Positions 6,175 to 7,463 of a stretch of 7,463 nt of DNA are shown here, piece by piece. The first letter of the stretch is position 1, and every line of letters begins with the position of its first letter. A program made the position numbers and the translations under genes. Location: NCBI GenBank assembly GCA_028288875.1, contig JAQGHK010000624.1, positions 1 to 7,463 on the forward strand. The letters are read 5' to 3'. This DNA comes from Phycisphaerales bacterium. Lineage in GTDB: Bacteria; Planctomycetota; Phycisphaerae; Tepidisphaerales; Tepidisphaeraceae. Under the pieces are notes generated by a model. It was not told the DNA's origin. It saw nothing but the letters and a program-made list of their open reading frames with translations, and searched no databases.

Positions 6175-6203
6175 ACCTTATCGGTCCCCCAAAACGCTGT
6201 CAA
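6175..6203 (-). promoter_or_regulatory. Candidate sigma-70 promoter of the Hc1-like gene
   Basis: On the minus strand a perfect TTGACA (6203-6198) is followed by a 17-nt spacer and TAAGGT (6180-6175), a weak -10 with three of six consensus bases. Transcription would start near 6168, giving a leader of about 27 nt that includes the AAAAGGAG ribosome site. Spacing and the -35 are ideal; the -10 is the weak point. Confidence 0.45.
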
Positions 6204-6262
6204 ACCGCCCCTGCACCCCCAATACCGACCCTGCAGCGACATTGGGACGCGGGGTCGGCCCG

Positions 6263-6290
6263 TTTACACCGCCGCCCGCGCGGGTACATT
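6263..6290 (+). promoter_or_regulatory. Candidate sigma-70 promoter of the sugar kinase gene
   Basis: TTTACA (6263-6268, five of six -35 bases), a 16-nt spacer and TACATT (6285-6290, four of six -10 bases) lie in otherwise GC-rich DNA. Transcription would start near 6297, leaving a leader of about 24 nt that contains AGGAG (6304-6308) and AAGGA (6309-6313) before the ATG at 6321. No operator palindrome stands out nearby. Confidence 0.4.
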
Positions 6291-6320
6291 TCACCTCCCC
6301 TACAGGAGAAGGAACCGACC

Positions 6321-7406
6321 ATGGCTATCAAGATCCGCGACGCCAAAAGCTGCAAGTATGACCTCGTCTCGCTCGGCGAGTGCATGATCCGTCTGTCGCC
6401 CCCCGGGCACGGGCGGGTGGAATTCACCCCCTCCCTTGAAGTCTGGGTCGGCGGCGGCGAGTACAACGTCGCATACGCCTTGGCCCGCCTGGGCCTACGG
6501 ACGGGGGCCATTTTCGGCACGAACACCTCGCCGATGGGCAAAATCATCCTGAACCACGCCCGCGCCGTCGGCATGGACGTCAGCCACGCCATCGTCCGCA
6601 AGTACGACGGCTACGGCAAAAAGGACCGCGTCGGCCTGAACTTCACCGAGGTCGGCCACGGCAAGCGGGCCAGCACCACGCTGTATGACCGCGGCCACAG
6701 CGCGACCGCTGGCATCAAGCCTGGCGAGATCAACTGGAAGAAGCTCTTCCAGGAAGACGGCGTCCGCTGGCTGCACACGGGCGGCATTTTCTCGGCCCTT
6801 TCCGCCGATACCCGCCTCGTGGTCGCCGAAGCCGTCAAAGCCGCCCACGAGGCCGGCACGATCGTTTCCTACGACCTCAACTTCCGCAGCAAGCTCTGGA
6901 GCAGCCAGGAAGCCATCGCCACCACGAAGCCGCTCGTCCCGTATATCGATTGCCTCATTGGCAATGAAGAGGACTTTGAAAAGGTGCTCGGCTATCACGC
7001 CGAAGGTGTCGACATCGAGAAGAACGAGCTGGACACCGGCGCGTTCAAGAAGATGGTCGAGAAGGTGGTCGCGGACTTCAAAAACATCAAAATCGTCGGC
7101 ACGACCCTCCGCGGCGTGAAGACCGCCCTGATCAATGACTGGTCCGCCATCATGTGGGCCGATGGCAAGTTCTATGACGGGCTGAACTTCCCCGACCTGG
7201 AAATCGAAGACCGCGTCGGCGGCGGCGACGGCTTCGCCAGCGGCTTCACCTACGGCTTCCTGACCGGCAAAGAGCCGCAGGACTGCGTGAACCTCGGCGT
7301 CGCCCACGGTGCGATGCTCATGAGCACCCGCGGCGACAGCAGCCAGATCGAACTCGACGACCTGCTCCACGTGGCGGGCGGCGGCTCGGCCCGCATCAAG
7401 CGGTAA
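6321..7406 (+). CDS. PfkB-family carbohydrate kinase, 2-keto-3-deoxygluconate kinase-like
   Basis: Ribokinase/PfkB-fold enzymes transfer phosphate from ATP to a sugar hydroxyl in the cytosol. In this 361-residue protein the N-terminal strand LVSLGECMIRLSP (15-27) and the glycine-rich substrate signature GGGEYN (44-49) are followed by a YDLNFR segment (184-189), typical of kinases for keto-deoxy acid sugars such as KDG. The C-terminal PfkB signature is DRVGGGDGFASGF (297-309), with the catalytic base Asp303 and the anion-hole glycines. This replaces the usual DTTGAGD but is the form seen in KDG-kinase-like members. The 361 residues are somewhat longer than the 300-330 of most family members, with extra sequence at about 225-255. 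The ATG at 6321 has AAGGA seven bases upstream. KDG is the best substrate guess; fructose or another sugar is possible, and no pathway genes are adjacent. Confidence 0.92.
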   Translation: MAIKIRDAKSCKYDLVSLGECMIRLSPPGHGRVEFTPSLEVWVGGGEYNVAYALARLGLRTGAIFGTNTSPMGKIILNHARAVGMDVSHAIVRKYDGYGKKDRVGLNFTEVGHGKRASTTLYDRGHSATAGIKPGEINWKKLFQEDGVRWLHTGGIFSALSADTRLVVAEAVKAAHEAGTIVSYDLNFRSKLWSSQEAIATTKPLVPYIDCLIGNEEDFEKVLGYHAEGVDIEKNELDTGAFKKMVEKVVADFKNIKIVGTTLRGVKTALINDWSAIMWADGKFYDGLNFPDLEIEDRVGGGDGFASGFTYGFLTGKEPQDCVNLGVAHGAMLMSTRGDSSQIELDDLLHVAGGGSARIKR

Positions 7407-7437
7407 GACGCAATTCTAGAAGAGTTGGCCTAAGTGC

Positions 7438-7463
7438 AAAAAAATGGCGCGATTTTGATCGCG
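7438..7463. terminator. Possible terminator hairpin, cut by the window edge
   Basis: Seven A residues (7438-7444) precede a hairpin with 6-bp arms CGCGAT (7448-7453) and ATCGCG (7458-7463) around TTTG. It begins 31 bp after the kinase stop. The A-run would be a U-tract for a converging minus-strand gene. Whether a T-run follows on the plus strand cannot be seen. Confidence 0.38.

Noticed and set aside
6495..7370. Long minus-strand open frame (291 codons) opposite the sugar kinase
   Set aside because: It lies wholly inside a clear PfkB-family gene; its Val/Asp/Ala-rich composition is the antisense image of that gene.
7407..7463. Start of another gene after the kinase
   Set aside because: The remaining 57 bp hold no open frame with a start and ribosome site, only an A-run and a hairpin.

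Overview
The window is high-GC bacterial DNA (about 65% by eye). It carries five complete protein genes, one recognised only as a small membrane protein, plus one gene cut by the left edge. The gene mix suggests Planctomycetota, perhaps the Phycisphaerae side: a giant protein alternating PQQ-type propellers and a TPR-like helical region, a very small Hc1-type histone-like protein, a planctomycete-style FabZ hot-dog dehydratase, a unimodular QueF and a PfkB/KDG-type sugar kinase. This assignment is inference from gene content; there is no rRNA or other marker.

Layout. Positions 1-3579 (+) hold the large propeller/TPR protein, whose N-terminus lies outside the window. It converges on a four-gene minus-strand cluster at 3700-5741. 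In transcription order the cluster is a FabZ-like dehydratase, a small three-helix membrane protein of lower GC, a DEDDh exonuclease fused to a WYL-like domain, and queF. The genes are 9 bp apart or overlap by 23 bp, so they look co-transcribed. Upstream on the same strand is the Hc1-like gene (5908-6141), with its own strong ribosome binding site and a textbook intrinsic terminator. A PfkB-family sugar kinase (6321-7406, +) is divergent from it across a 179-bp region with promoter candidates in both directions. No gene-free stretch exceeds 300 bp.

The most striking non-coding signal is a pair of compound inverted repeats, at 3606-3674 and 5778-5850. Their stem sequences are unrelated but their architecture is the same: two roughly 20-nt palindromic modules, each with an outward-facing GTAG tetranucleotide, facing each other across a 21- or 23-nt spacer. 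This matches REP/REPIN elements, which are mobilised in trans by RAYT (TnpA-REP) transposases, and suggests that two REPIN families coexist in this genome. No RAYT gene is in the window.

Other points worth a second look are a perfect TATAAT placed for leaderless transcription of queF, the exonuclease-WYL fusion, the low-GC membrane gene inserted in the operon, and an Hc1-like protein with an acidic rather than basic tail. Functionally the window mixes housekeeping roles (tRNA queuosine synthesis, fatty-acid or lipid dehydration, sugar phosphorylation, nucleoid protein, nucleic-acid processing). I see no complete, self-evident new system beyond the REPIN pair and the exonuclease-WYL operon.
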